Part shown: piece after piece, positions 1 to 7,076 of the stretch
Numbering within the stretch: position 1 is the first letter of the stretch
Layout of the letters: each line of letters begins with the position of its first letter
Origin: Spirochaetales bacterium
Lineage (GTDB): Bacteria; Spirochaetota; Spirochaetia; Sphaerochaetales; Sphaerochaetaceae
NCBI GenBank assembly: GCA_022771185.1
Contig: JALFCJ010000292.1
Coordinates: 1 to 13,046 of the forward strand
DNA length: 13,046 bases
Reading direction: 5' to 3'
Made by a program: the position numbers and the translations under genes
Notes under the pieces: generated by a model
Seen by the model: only the letters and a program-made list of their open reading frames with translations
Database searches by the model: none
What the model was told of the DNA's origin: nothing

Positions 1-1
1 A

Positions 2-781
2 AGGGGTGCAGGTGATTTGGCGACTGGTACAATTATTCGCCTCCATAACGCTGGATATAACTGTATTGCACTTGAAATACCAAATCCTACAGTAATAAGA
101 CGAACTGTATCTTTTGCCGACGTAGTATATGAGGGCTCAAAGGCAGTAGAGGGCGTGGTGTGCAAGTTGGCTAAAGATATTGATGAGGCTTTGGATATTC
201 TAAAAACCGGCTCAGTCCCTCTTTTGATAGATCCAAAGGGTGAGACAATAGAAAAACTTAAGCCAGGAGTTGTTGTAGACGCTATTATTGCCAAGAAGAA
301 TTTGGGAACTAGAGTGGGTATGGCGCCCTTTGTAGTGGCTCTTGGTCCAGGTTTTACTGCAGGCGTTGATGCTGATGTGGTTATTGAGACTATGCGTGGT
401 CATAAACTGGGACGCCTTATATATGAAGGAAGAGCCATGGAGAATACCGGGACTCCAGGATTAATTGGAGGAAAAGGAAAAGAAAGAGTAATCCACTCAT
501 CAAAGGCCGGAATATTCAAGGGAAACAAAGAGATAGGTGATATCGTGGAAGAGGGGGATGTAGTAGCATACGTTGATGACGATCCACAGTTTACTACTAT
601 CTCAGGGCGCCTGAGAGGCCTATTGCATGACGGCCTATATGTTCCTGAACATTTCAAGATAGCTGACGTGGATCCTAGGGGAGAGGAAACAGATCATACA
701 ACAGTAAGCGACAAGGCCAGAGCTCTTGGAGGAGCTGTCTTGGAAGCTATAGACAACGCTCTTTACAGTAAACGGTATTAA
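2..781 (+). CDS. yqeB: YqeB-type selenium-dependent molybdenum hydroxylase accessory protein (5' end cut by window)
   Basis: Seen: the reading frame is open from the first base and encodes R-GAGDLATGT, a glycine-rich nucleotide-fold start, so the gene begins upstream; the TTG at 17 is internal. Further blocks are RRTVSFADVVYEG, the central LGPGFTAGVDADVVIETMRGH block, and a biotinyl-like C-terminal half with IGDIVEEGDVVAYV and ISGRLRGLLHDG. This order matches the EF2563/YqeB family, about 260-270 residues, so only a short N-terminal piece is missing. Family knowledge: YqeB proteins occur with selD, yqeC and xanthine-dehydrogenase-like genes and are thought to help mature a selenium-containing molybdenum cofactor; the exact reaction is not established. 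Context: no coupling to the next gene, which lies 59 bases on and has its own putative promoter, so this probably ends a different operon continuing left of the window. No terminator hairpin is obvious after the stop. Confidence 0.88.
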   Translation, partial: RGAGDLATGTIIRLHNAGYNCIALEIPNPTVIRRTVSFADVVYEGSKAVEGVVCKLAKDIDEALDILKTGSVPLLIDPKGETIEKLKPGVVVDAIIAKKNLGTRVGMAPFVVALGPGFTAGVDADVVIETMRGHKLGRLIYEGRAMENTGTPGLIGGKGKERVIHSSKAGIFKGNKEIGDIVEEGDVVAYVDDDPQFTTISGRLRGLLHDGLYVPEHFKIADVDPRGEETDHTTVSDKARALGGAVLEAIDNALYSKRY

Positions 782-810
782 GAAAAATCATCCTTTGATT
801 CTCCCATAGT

Positions 811-835
811 GGTGTTAGACTCATAATAACGGAGG
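811..835 (+). promoter_or_regulatory. Upstream element of the nagB-like operon, with ribosome binding site
   Basis: GGTG followed by TTAGACTCATAATAAC (815-830) directly precedes a GGAGG ribosome binding site (831-835, five bases before the ATG at 841). The 16-base block recurs before the ABC permease gene at 4327-4342 with 14 identities. TAGACT (816-821) fits the TAnnnT pattern of a -10 box, with a weak TTGATT at 795-800 as possible -35 (spacer only 15). GTTA (814-817) and TAAC (827-830) form a short inverted repeat. It may be a promoter, an operator or both; the shared sequence is seen, the role is inferred. Confidence 0.55.
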
Positions 836-840
836 ATCAA

Positions 841-1656
841 ATGGACAAAAAATATTATTCATATCCTAAAGAAAGACTGGGAGAGGGAAGAATTCCTGTC
901 AAATGCTTAGGAGATAGCGGTGAAGTCTTTTCAGAGATTGCCCACATCATGGTGGATACAATTGAAGAGAATAATAAAAAAGGAAAGAAAACTGTATTTA
1001 TCTGCCCAGTGGGACCAGTGGGACAGTACCCGATATTTGTAAGACTTGTAAAAGAGAGAAATCTTTCTCTCGCTAACTGTTGGTTCTTCAACATGGACGA
1101 GTATTTGACAGATGACAAAGAATACATCGACTCATCATCTCCTCTCTCTTTCCGTGGTTTTATGGAGAGAGAAGTCTACTCTCAGATTCCTGAGGAACTA
1201 AATGTCCCTGAGTCTCAGAGATTCTTTCCAGATCCGAAGAATCCAGAGAGTGTAGGAAAAAAGATAGAGGAACTAGGAGGCGTAGATATATGCTTCGGAG
1301 GAATCGGAATAAACGGACATCTTGCTTTTAATGAAGCAGAAGAAGTATCTGCAGAAGAGTTTGCTACTCGTGACACAAGAGTCCTTGCTATCTCGAGAGA
1401 AACAAGGTGTGCCAATGCAATCGGTGACCTTAATGGCGCCATCGATGCTATGCCTGTATATGCAGTGACAATCGGAATTAAGGAGATAATAGAAGCAAGA
1501 AGGGTTGTACTTGGTGTATTCAGACCTTGGCATAGGGCTGTAGTTAGACAGGCTATCTTTGACGAGCCTAGCGGACACTTCCCTGTAACTTTGTTGCAGA
1601 ATCACCCTGATGCATTGATTCTTACAAATAATATCGCTTCAGAGAGGGCTTTTTAA
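841..1656 (+). CDS. NagB-like sugar deaminase/isomerase with altered phosphate site
   Basis: Seen: 271 residues over the full glucosamine-6-phosphate deaminase fold (E. coli NagB has 266). Catalytic positions are kept: FNMDEY with D86 (E. coli D72), and GIGINGHLAFNE with H160 and E165 (E. coli H143, E148). N158 replaces E. coli D141, but Bacillus NagB also has Asn there. Odd: the phosphate loop, normally like PTGGTP, reads CPVGPVGQYP (55-64); I194 takes the place of phosphate-binding R172; R232 takes the place of K208. Family knowledge: NagB converts glucosamine-6-P to fructose-6-P and ammonia. Inference: this protein does related chemistry on a substrate whose C6 group differs. The start is supported by GGAGG five bases upstream. 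Its stop overlaps the next start by one base (TAATG), so it is coupled to the NagA-like gene. A plain annotation as NagB may be wrong in substrate. Confidence 0.85.
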   Translation: MDKKYYSYPKERLGEGRIPVKCLGDSGEVFSEIAHIMVDTIEENNKKGKKTVFICPVGPVGQYPIFVRLVKERNLSLANCWFFNMDEYLTDDKEYIDSSSPLSFRGFMEREVYSQIPEELNVPESQRFFPDPKNPESVGKKIEELGGVDICFGGIGINGHLAFNEAEEVSAEEFATRDTRVLAISRETRCANAIGDLNGAIDAMPVYAVTIGIKEIIEARRVVLGVFRPWHRAVVRQAIFDEPSGHFPVTLLQNHPDALILTNNIASERAF

Positions 1657-2780
1657 TGACACTTTCTGGAAAGATTCCCTTTAATTCAAGACTTATCAGT
1701 GTAGAAATTGAGACAGAGGGAGAAAAGATAAAGAGTATTAAGGAGATTGAAGACGGAAATTATCCTCTTATTCTCCCTGGCTTTATTGATGTCCATACCC
1801 ACGGCGGTGGAGGAATGGATGTAAACCATATTGAGAGTATGGAAGATGTGGAGAGACTCTCCTCCTTCTATGCTTCTCATGGTGTTACATCTGTTCAGCT
1901 TTCTCTTGTCACCGATACTGAGGAGAGCATGGTAAAGTGCCTTAAAGTATTGGGAGAAGCAAGGGAAAAGAAGTTAAAAGGGGCACAGCTAGTAGGAATC
2001 CACCTTGAAGGGCCTTTCCTTTCAGATGAATATAAAGGATCCATGCCTTCAGAGCTTATAGTGGATCCAGATCCAGAGCTCTTTAATAGATATTTCACAG
2101 CTTCCCGCGGTCATATTTCATATATCACCATTGCTCCTGAGAGAAAGGGTGCCATGCCTTTTATTTCTTCTCTCAGACGAAAGGGTGTTGTAGTCTCCAT
2201 GGGACACTCAAGTGCAGAGTATGAGACAGCATTGGAAGCCATAGAGAATGGAGTGACATCTGCTACACACCTTTTTAATGCAATGAAGCTATTTCATATG
2301 CATCGACCAGCTATATCCGGGGCATCCCTTGAAAGCGACCAAGTTTATACTGAGATTATTTCAGACGGCTTCCATCTTCATCCTGGAACAGTAAGATTGG
2401 TTCTCAAAACAAAGGGGCTGGATAAAGTTGTGGCCATTACTGACTCTATTATGGCTGCAGGTCTTCCTGACGGAGAATATAAGCTGGGAGTAAATGACGT
2501 CGTGGTAAAGGATGGGGATGCAAAGCTCAGAAATGGTGTCAGGGCTGGTTCTACTCTCACTCTGGACAAGGCATTAAGGAACTTGATTAAGTTTACAGGA
2601 CTTGGGCCTGAAACTCTATGGCGGATTCTTTCTCTTAATCAGGCAAATATGATGGGACTCTCTGATAGAGGCTCACTGGAAGTGGGAAAGAGGGCTGATA
2701 TGGTGGTTCTATCTGAAGACAATGAAGTGATGAAGACTATTGTAGGAGGAGAAATAGTTTTTGAAAGGGAGGATAAATGA
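1656..2780 (+). CDS. NagA-like amidohydrolase (N-acetyl amino sugar deacetylase), substrate site modified
   Basis: Seen: 374 residues, normal NagA length. Amidohydrolase motifs in order: PGFIDVHTHGGGG (H47, H49), HLEGPF (metal ligand E118), MGHS (H184), THLFNAM (H205), SDGFHLH (H240, equivalent to E. coli H251) and AITDS (catalytic D263), then an amidohydrolase C-terminus (GSLEVGKRADMVVL). Odd: the usual HHREPG reads HMHRPA (214-219), so the phosphate-contacting Arg (E. coli R227) is H216 in an ungapped alignment; the conserved His of G(A/T)H after LEGP (E. coli H143) is M130. Family knowledge: NagA deacetylates GlcNAc-6-P in the cytoplasm. Inference: the deacetylase chemistry is kept but the substrate is probably not GlcNAc-6-P. 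Start ATG overlaps the previous stop, with GAGAGGG seven bases upstream; the 3' end overlaps the PHP gene by four bases (ATGA). Confidence 0.87.
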   Translation: MTLSGKIPFNSRLISVEIETEGEKIKSIKEIEDGNYPLILPGFIDVHTHGGGGMDVNHIESMEDVERLSSFYASHGVTSVQLSLVTDTEESMVKCLKVLGEAREKKLKGAQLVGIHLEGPFLSDEYKGSMPSELIVDPDPELFNRYFTASRGHISYITIAPERKGAMPFISSLRRKGVVVSMGHSSAEYETALEAIENGVTSATHLFNAMKLFHMHRPAISGASLESDQVYTEIISDGFHLHPGTVRLVLKTKGLDKVVAITDSIMAAGLPDGEYKLGVNDVVVKDGDAKLRNGVRAGSTLTLDKALRNLIKFTGLGPETLWRILSLNQANMMGLSDRGSLEVGKRADMVVLSEDNEVMKTIVGGEIVFEREDK

Positions 2781-4270
2781 AGTATCTATTTGGAGATATT
2801 CACGATCACTGTGGTATTTCATATGGTTATGGAAGTTTGGAAAATGCACTTGTCAATGCTAAGAGTCACTTGGACTTTGTTGCGGTGACAGGACACGCTT
2901 TTTGGCCAGATATCCCACCTGTAACCCCGGATACAGAGTTCCTGGTTGCCTTCCACAATAAAGGCTTTGCCAAGCTGAAAGGTAACTATGAAGGAAACAA
3001 GGCTATCTTTGAGAAGTACAATAAAGAGGGTGAGTTCACTACGTTTATAGGTTATGAGATGCATTCTCATCACTTTGGAGACCATCATATTGTTTCTGGG
3101 GATACTTCAATTCCGTTACTTACAGATGCAAAGACTCCAAGAGAATTCTATGAAGAGACGAAAGGGTATAAAGATACAGTGATCATTCCCCATCACATTG
3201 CCTATGCTCCTGAATACAGGGGAATAAACTGGGATGAATATGATGACTCCCTCTTTCCTGTGGTCGAGGTGATAAGTAAGCATGGATGCTCCATGAGCGA
3301 TTCTCATCCTTTCCCTTATTACCACAATATGGGAGGCAGGGACAGTAGGAACACTGTATATAAGGGACTGGAAAAAGGAAAACAATTTGGTTTTGTAGGT
3401 TCTACGGACCACCATGCTGGTTATCCTGGTTCCTATGGTGACGGGTGTTTATGTGTCCTAGCTGATAATAACGATAGGGCCAGCATCATCGACGCTATCA
3501 AAAAACGTCATACCTATGCCCTCAGTGGAGACAAGATCAAGGCATACTTTGATGTGGATGGTTTTATTATGGGTGATAAAGTCTCTTCTTCTATAAGCCA
3601 TCATACCGTCCACTATAAAATGGATCTGTCATATTTGTTGGACAAAGCTGTAATCTACAGAAATCTGGAGCCTATAGCTGTAATAAATGGTGAGAGTTTC
3701 AGAATAGTCAACGAAAAAGGAAAATACAAAGTAAGACTTGAATTCGGCTGGGGTGGAAAGAAAGATCTCCTTACCTGGGACTTTGATGTAAAGCTTGAAA
3801 ACGGAAAGTTTTCTTCTCTTGAAAAGTGTTTCAGAGGTAAGAGTGTATTGGCTCCACAAGAAGGAGTAGAAGTACCAGAGGACTGCAATGTCATCGATAA
3901 CAGGGCAAGTATTATTAGTGATGACCATTTGGAAGGTAGAGTACAGACCGCAAAGAATATTAATCCTACCACACCTTCTACATCCATGGTCGTAATGGAG
4001 ATCGACGGTTCTCTTGATACTCTTCTGTCTATCAAAGTTAATGATAGGGAAGTGAGATTGAAAATAAGAGATCTACTAAACAACTCGTTCTGTTACCCCG
4101 TTGGAATTACAAACTCTCCTTCCTTTAAAGTTCACCAGGCTATTGGCGAAAGTTTATACAGAATAGAAGGGGAAGTCGAAGACGATATTAAGGGTAATGC
4201 TTTCTACCATATGGAAATATTCCAGAAGAACGGAAGTGTGGCATTCCTTAGCCCCGTCTATTTCAATTAG
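2777..4270 (+). CDS. PHP-domain metal-dependent hydrolase (DUF3604-like)
   Basis: Seen: 497 residues. The N-terminal half carries PHP metal motifs: GDIHDH (D7, H9, H11), VTGH (H40), GYEMHSHH (E94) with DHH (H103, H104), IIPHH (H139, H140), VEVISKHG (E164, H169) and STDHH (D211, H213). The RGxNW and SPVVE-like stretch around 148-170 resembles DUF3604 proteins. Residues from about 250 to the end look beta-rich and match no domain I recognise. There is no signal peptide, so it is probably cytoplasmic. Family knowledge: PHP proteins are mostly phosphoesterases or other hydrolases using a multinuclear metal site; DUF3604 substrates are not known to me. Context: ATGA overlap with the NagA-like gene and GGGAG just upstream make it part of the same pathway. 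It could release a phosphate or other ester, or cleave a C-N or glycosidic bond; I cannot say which. Confidence 0.75.
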   Translation: MKYLFGDIHDHCGISYGYGSLENALVNAKSHLDFVAVTGHAFWPDIPPVTPDTEFLVAFHNKGFAKLKGNYEGNKAIFEKYNKEGEFTTFIGYEMHSHHFGDHHIVSGDTSIPLLTDAKTPREFYEETKGYKDTVIIPHHIAYAPEYRGINWDEYDDSLFPVVEVISKHGCSMSDSHPFPYYHNMGGRDSRNTVYKGLEKGKQFGFVGSTDHHAGYPGSYGDGCLCVLADNNDRASIIDAIKKRHTYALSGDKIKAYFDVDGFIMGDKVSSSISHHTVHYKMDLSYLLDKAVIYRNLEPIAVINGESFRIVNEKGKYKVRLEFGWGGKKDLLTWDFDVKLENGKFSSLEKCFRGKSVLAPQEGVEVPEDCNVIDNRASIISDDHLEGRVQTAKNINPTTPSTSMVVMEIDGSLDTLLSIKVNDREVRLKIRDLLNNSFCYPVGITNSPSFKVHQAIGESLYRIEGEVEDDIKGNAFYHMEIFQKNGSVAFLSPVYFN

Positions 4271-4273
4271 TTT

Positions 4274-4325
4274 TCACCTTTTGATGGGCTTAATAAATTT
4301 CAACCTATCTTTTTGGAAAAGGTGA
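4274..4325. repeat. 9-bp perfect inverted repeat before the ABC operon
   Basis: TCACCTTTT (4274-4282) and AAAAGGTGA (4317-4325) are exact reverse complements separated by 34 bases. The right arm runs into the shared GGTG..TTAGACTCA element. No run of T follows directly, so it is a poor intrinsic terminator; paired operator half-sites or an RNA hairpin after the PHP gene are the alternatives. Confidence 0.5.
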
Positions 4326-4352
4326 TTTAGACTCAGATTAACAATTAGGAGG
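4321..4352 (+). promoter_or_regulatory. Upstream element of the ABC importer operon, with ribosome binding site
   Basis: GGTG, then TTAGACTCAGATTAAC (4327-4342), repeats the block found before the nagB-like gene with 14 of 16 identities and the same distance class to the start codon. TAGACT (4328-4333) is a possible -10 box; no good -35 is seen, which would suit an activator-dependent promoter. TAGGAGG (4346-4352) lies six bases before the permease ATG. Confidence 0.55.
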
Positions 4353-4358
4353 CAATAA

Positions 4359-5150
4359 ATGGCTGCAAAGCTAAAGGGAGGCAAAACCAACGAGAAACTT
4401 ACAAATTGGATTTGGCTCGTTATTTCTTTACTTTGTGCTCTAGCACTTTGGACACTTTTATCAGTGTTGCCGGCTACTGCACGTTCATTCCCCAATATCT
4501 TCGTCGTATTTAAGCAGATTGGTGTCATGATTCAGAGAGGGGTTCTTTGGAAGGATATTTCATCTTCCCTGATCTCTGTAAGTGCAGGATACGCACTTGG
4601 ATTTATCATTGCACTTCCGCTTGCCATTCTTATGGCATGGTATAATCCTGTAAGAAGAATCATCCAGCCTTGGATTCAGTTCATCAGAAATATACCACCT
4701 CTTGCTTATGTTCCTCTCATCGTCATCGCTGCGGGAGTAGGAAGAAAGCCACAGATCATCGTCATCACAATCGCCACCTGTCTCATTATGTGTATCACAA
4801 TGTATCAGGGAATCGTTAATATTGACGAGACACTTATTAAGGCAGCAAGAGTACTTGGAGCTAAAGATAAGGATATCTTCCTTCGCGTTCTTGCTCCAGC
4901 TTCTCTTCCATTCATCCTTACAGCTGTACGTCTCGGTGCTTCTTGTGCCCTCACAACACTTATCGCCGCAGAATCTACAGGTGCATTCGCAGGATTGGGA
5001 ATGAGAATCAGATCCCTTAACAATAACTTCGAAACAGCTCCGATGCTTCTATATATCATCATCATCGGTATCATCGGAATCACAGTTGAGAAGCTCATAC
5101 AATTACTTGAAAGGAAGTTGACAGGATGGCAGGAGAAGAGAGAAATATAA
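4359..5150 (+). CDS. ABC transporter permease, NitT/TauT (SsuC/TauC-like) family
   Basis: Seen: 263 residues with about six hydrophobic segments starting near residue 17 (IWLVISLLCALALW). The cytoplasmic coupling loop is canonical for this family: residues around 165-180 contain ETLIKAARVLGAKDKDIF followed by VLAPASLPFILTAVR, the EAA-type contact with the ATPase. FIRNIPPLAYVPL is another family hallmark. Family knowledge: SsuC/TauC-type permeases form inner-membrane homodimers for taurine, alkanesulfonates, nitrate or thiamin precursors. The substrate here is not readable from the permease. It starts 88 bases after the PHP gene behind an element shared with the nagB-like operon, which argues that it feeds that pathway. 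It overlaps the ATPase gene by 25 bases. Codon use (frequent ATC, CTC, TCT) looks more biased than in the enzyme genes just upstream, perhaps reflecting higher expression. Confidence 0.9.
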   Translation: MAAKLKGGKTNEKLTNWIWLVISLLCALALWTLLSVLPATARSFPNIFVVFKQIGVMIQRGVLWKDISSSLISVSAGYALGFIIALPLAILMAWYNPVRRIIQPWIQFIRNIPPLAYVPLIVIAAGVGRKPQIIVITIATCLIMCITMYQGIVNIDETLIKAARVLGAKDKDIFLRVLAPASLPFILTAVRLGASCALTTLIAAESTGAFAGLGMRIRSLNNNFETAPMLLYIIIIGIIGITVEKLIQLLERKLTGWQEKREI

Positions 5151-5917
5151 AAGTTCACATTGAGAACGTTAAGAAGACATATCAGGGAAGAACTGGTGAG
5201 GTAGTAGCTCTCAACGGTGTAAACCTGGATATTATGGACAACGAGTTTATTACTGTCGTCGGTCCATCTGGTTGCGGAAAGTCTACAATCCTCAATATTA
5301 TGGCTGGTCTTTTGGAGCCTACAAGCGGAAAGATCATCTGTAATGGAAAGGAAGTCCATGGAACAGGTCCAGATAGAGGTGTCGTATTCCAGCAGTATGC
5401 ACTCTTTCCCTGGCTCACAGTAAAGAAGAATGTCCTCTTCCCACTTCAGATGAAGGGAATAAAGGGTCAGGAAGCAGAAGATATCGCAATGAAGTACATC
5501 AAGATGGTTGATCTTGAGAAGTTCTGTGACCACTATCCAAAGGAACTAAGTGGAGGTATGAAGCAGAGAGTCGCAATCGCTCGTGCTTATGCTGCAAATC
5601 CTGAAGTCTTATTGATGGACGAGCCATTCGGAGCTTTGGATGCTCAGACAAGAACTCAGCTTCAGCAGGAGTTGTTGGAGACATGGGAAAAGGAAAGAAA
5701 GACATGCTTCTTCATCACCCACGATGTCGACGAAGCCCTCATTCTTGGTCAGAGAGTCGTCATAATGTCCGCTAGACCAGGAAGAATCAAGGATATCATC
5801 GATGTAGATATTCCTTATCCACGTGATCAGGAGACAAAGATGAGCCCAAGATTCTTGGAGCTTAAGAACCAGATTTGGTCTCAGGTATATCATGAATACC
5901 TTGAGGTAAGAAAATAA
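5126..5917 (+). CDS. ABC transporter ATP-binding protein, NitT/TauT (SsuB/TauB-like) family
   Basis: Seen: 263 residues with all nucleotide-binding motifs: Walker A GPSGCGKST (46-54), Q-loop VFQQ (87-90), signature LSGGMKQR (141-148), Walker B VLLMDE (161-166), D-loop (ALDA) and H-loop H199 in FITHDVDEA. The FPWLTVKKNV stretch after the Q-loop is typical of SsuB/TauB/NrtD proteins. It energises the permease encoded just upstream. The start at 5126 overlaps the permease end by 25 bases and has AAGGAAG eight bases upstream (5111-5117), supporting coupled translation. The tail (residues about 220-263, with SARPGRI and IPYPRDQ) is a common family ending without an added regulatory domain. Confidence 0.93.
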   Translation: MAGEERNIKVHIENVKKTYQGRTGEVVALNGVNLDIMDNEFITVVGPSGCGKSTILNIMAGLLEPTSGKIICNGKEVHGTGPDRGVVFQQYALFPWLTVKKNVLFPLQMKGIKGQEAEDIAMKYIKMVDLEKFCDHYPKELSGGMKQRVAIARAYAANPEVLLMDEPFGALDAQTRTQLQQELLETWEKERKTCFFITHDVDEALILGQRVVIMSARPGRIKDIIDVDIPYPRDQETKMSPRFLELKNQIWSQVYHEYLEVRK

Positions 5918-5957
5918 TCGGAACCACATTTTTGAAAACAAAAAAAGGAGATATAAA

Positions 5958-6959
5958 ATGAAAAAGGCAATCGCTATTCTTTTGGTAGCAGTCATCGCTC
6001 TTACAGGCATTTTCGCTCAGGGAGCAGAAGAAAAGGCAACAACTTCTTCTCTCAAGACTCTCAACGTTGCATATATGCCAAACTATGCATCTCTCTGCTC
6101 CGTAATGGCTGCAATTGAGACAGGCGCTTTCGAAGAAGAAGGCCTCAAGGTTAACCTTGTTGAATTCGCAGACGGTCCTACTATCATCGCTGCTATGGAA
6201 TCCGGCTCTATCGATATCGGATACATCGGACATGGCGCTCATAAGCTTTGTATCAATGGTCGTGCTTCCATCTTCGCATTCTCTCACCTTGGAAACGGTG
6301 ACGCTATCGTCGGTCTCAAGTCTCATGGTGTAGAATCTCTCGCTGACCTCAGAGGAAAGAAAGTCGGTTATTCTTCTGGAACATCTTCAGAGAACATCCT
6401 CATGCTCGGTCTTAAGAGAGCTGGTCTCACAATGAATGACATCACAGCTTACGAAATGGATGCTTCTTCTCTCACATCCGCTATGACATCTGGTTCTCTC
6501 GATGCATGTGCTACATGGTCACCATCAACAGAAACAATGTGCTCTCAGATCGGTTCCGATGCTGTCGTAATCGCTAAAAACGAAACATTCTCTGACGAGA
6601 CAGTCAACATCGCTTCTTGGATCGTCATGCCAAAGTGGGCTGAAGCTAACCACGATACTCTCGTCAAGTTCACAAGAGCACTCTATAAGGGTGAAGACTT
6701 CAGAGCAAAGGAAGAGAACATGAGACAGGTTGCTGAATGGGTTGCTAAGCAAGTTGCAGGTGACGTTGAAATCCAGTATCAGCAAGTTCATGGCGCAAAG
6801 TGGTATACAGAAGCAGACACAATCAATGGAATCAATGATGGATCCATCAAGGCTCTCTATGAAGTTCAGAAGCTTGCTTTTGGAGACGCTGTTAATCCTG
6901 CTACTCCAGTGGAGAACTACGTCCTCTTTGACATCATGCTTGAAGCTGCACACAAGTAA
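5958..6959 (+). CDS. Periplasmic substrate-binding protein, NMT1/SsuA-like (NitT/TauT) family
   Basis: Seen: 333 residues. A signal peptide runs from MKKAIAILLVAVIAL to about IFA-QG; no lipobox Cys, so it is probably a soluble periplasmic protein cut by signal peptidase I. The mature part has the type II binding-protein layout of the NMT1/SsuA group: LNVAYMPNYASL at the start of lobe 1, GAFEEEGLKVNLVEF, MESGSIDIGYIGHG, and DLRGKKVGYSSGTSSEN at the hinge to lobe 2. Family knowledge: such proteins bind small organic acids, sulfonates, nitrate or pyrimidines. No residue lets me name the ligand; the linkage to NagA/NagB-like genes points to an amino sugar derivative, which would be unusual for this family. 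It lies 40 bases after the ATPase gene with its own strong AAGGAG (5945-5950) and is followed by a terminator. Confidence 0.9.
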   Translation: MKKAIAILLVAVIALTGIFAQGAEEKATTSSLKTLNVAYMPNYASLCSVMAAIETGAFEEEGLKVNLVEFADGPTIIAAMESGSIDIGYIGHGAHKLCINGRASIFAFSHLGNGDAIVGLKSHGVESLADLRGKKVGYSSGTSSENILMLGLKRAGLTMNDITAYEMDASSLTSAMTSGSLDACATWSPSTETMCSQIGSDAVVIAKNETFSDETVNIASWIVMPKWAEANHDTLVKFTRALYKGEDFRAKEENMRQVAEWVAKQVAGDVEIQYQQVHGAKWYTEADTINGINDGSIKALYEVQKLAFGDAVNPATPVENYVLFDIMLEAAHK

Positions 6960-6978
6960 TTCCAACTTCTGGAAATAC

Positions 6979-7005
6979 GGCTCGGGAGAAATCCCGGGCT
7001 TTTTT
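6979..7005 (+). terminator. Rho-independent terminator of the ABC operon
   Basis: GGCTCGGGA (6979-6987), a GAAA tetraloop (6988-6991) and TCCCGGGCT (6992-7000) form a GC-rich stem with two G-U pairs, followed by a T run through 7005. It begins 20 bases after the binding-protein stop. A weaker TTCCA/TGGAA hairpin (6960-6974) precedes it. It separates the importer from the two-component genes. Confidence 0.9.
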
Positions 7006-7041
7006 AGTTTATTGCGTAAAGGAATATCGATTTATATTTTA

Positions 7042-7070
7042 TTGTCTCCTTAATTTAGCTGATTTATAAT
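7042..7070 (+). promoter_or_regulatory. Sigma70-type promoter for the two-component genes
   Basis: TTGTCT (7042-7047), a 17-base spacer and a perfect TATAAT (7065-7070). Transcription would start at about 7076-7078, at the annotated ATG (7077), leaving no room for a ribosome binding site. Confidence 0.7.
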
Positions 7071-7076
7071 TTTCTT

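Noticed and set aside
17..19. TTG as the start of the yqeB-type gene
   Set aside because: The frame is open to the window edge and encodes the family's GAGD nucleotide-fold motif upstream of this codon, so the true start lies outside the window.
1309..1320. Asn158 in place of E. coli NagB Asp141 as a sign of lost activity
   Set aside because: Bacillus NagB proteins carry Asn at this position and are active, so it is not diagnostic.
4805..5533. 242-codon open frame on the minus strand
   Set aside because: It lies opposite the permease and ATPase genes, has no recognisable domain and reflects codon bias in those genes.
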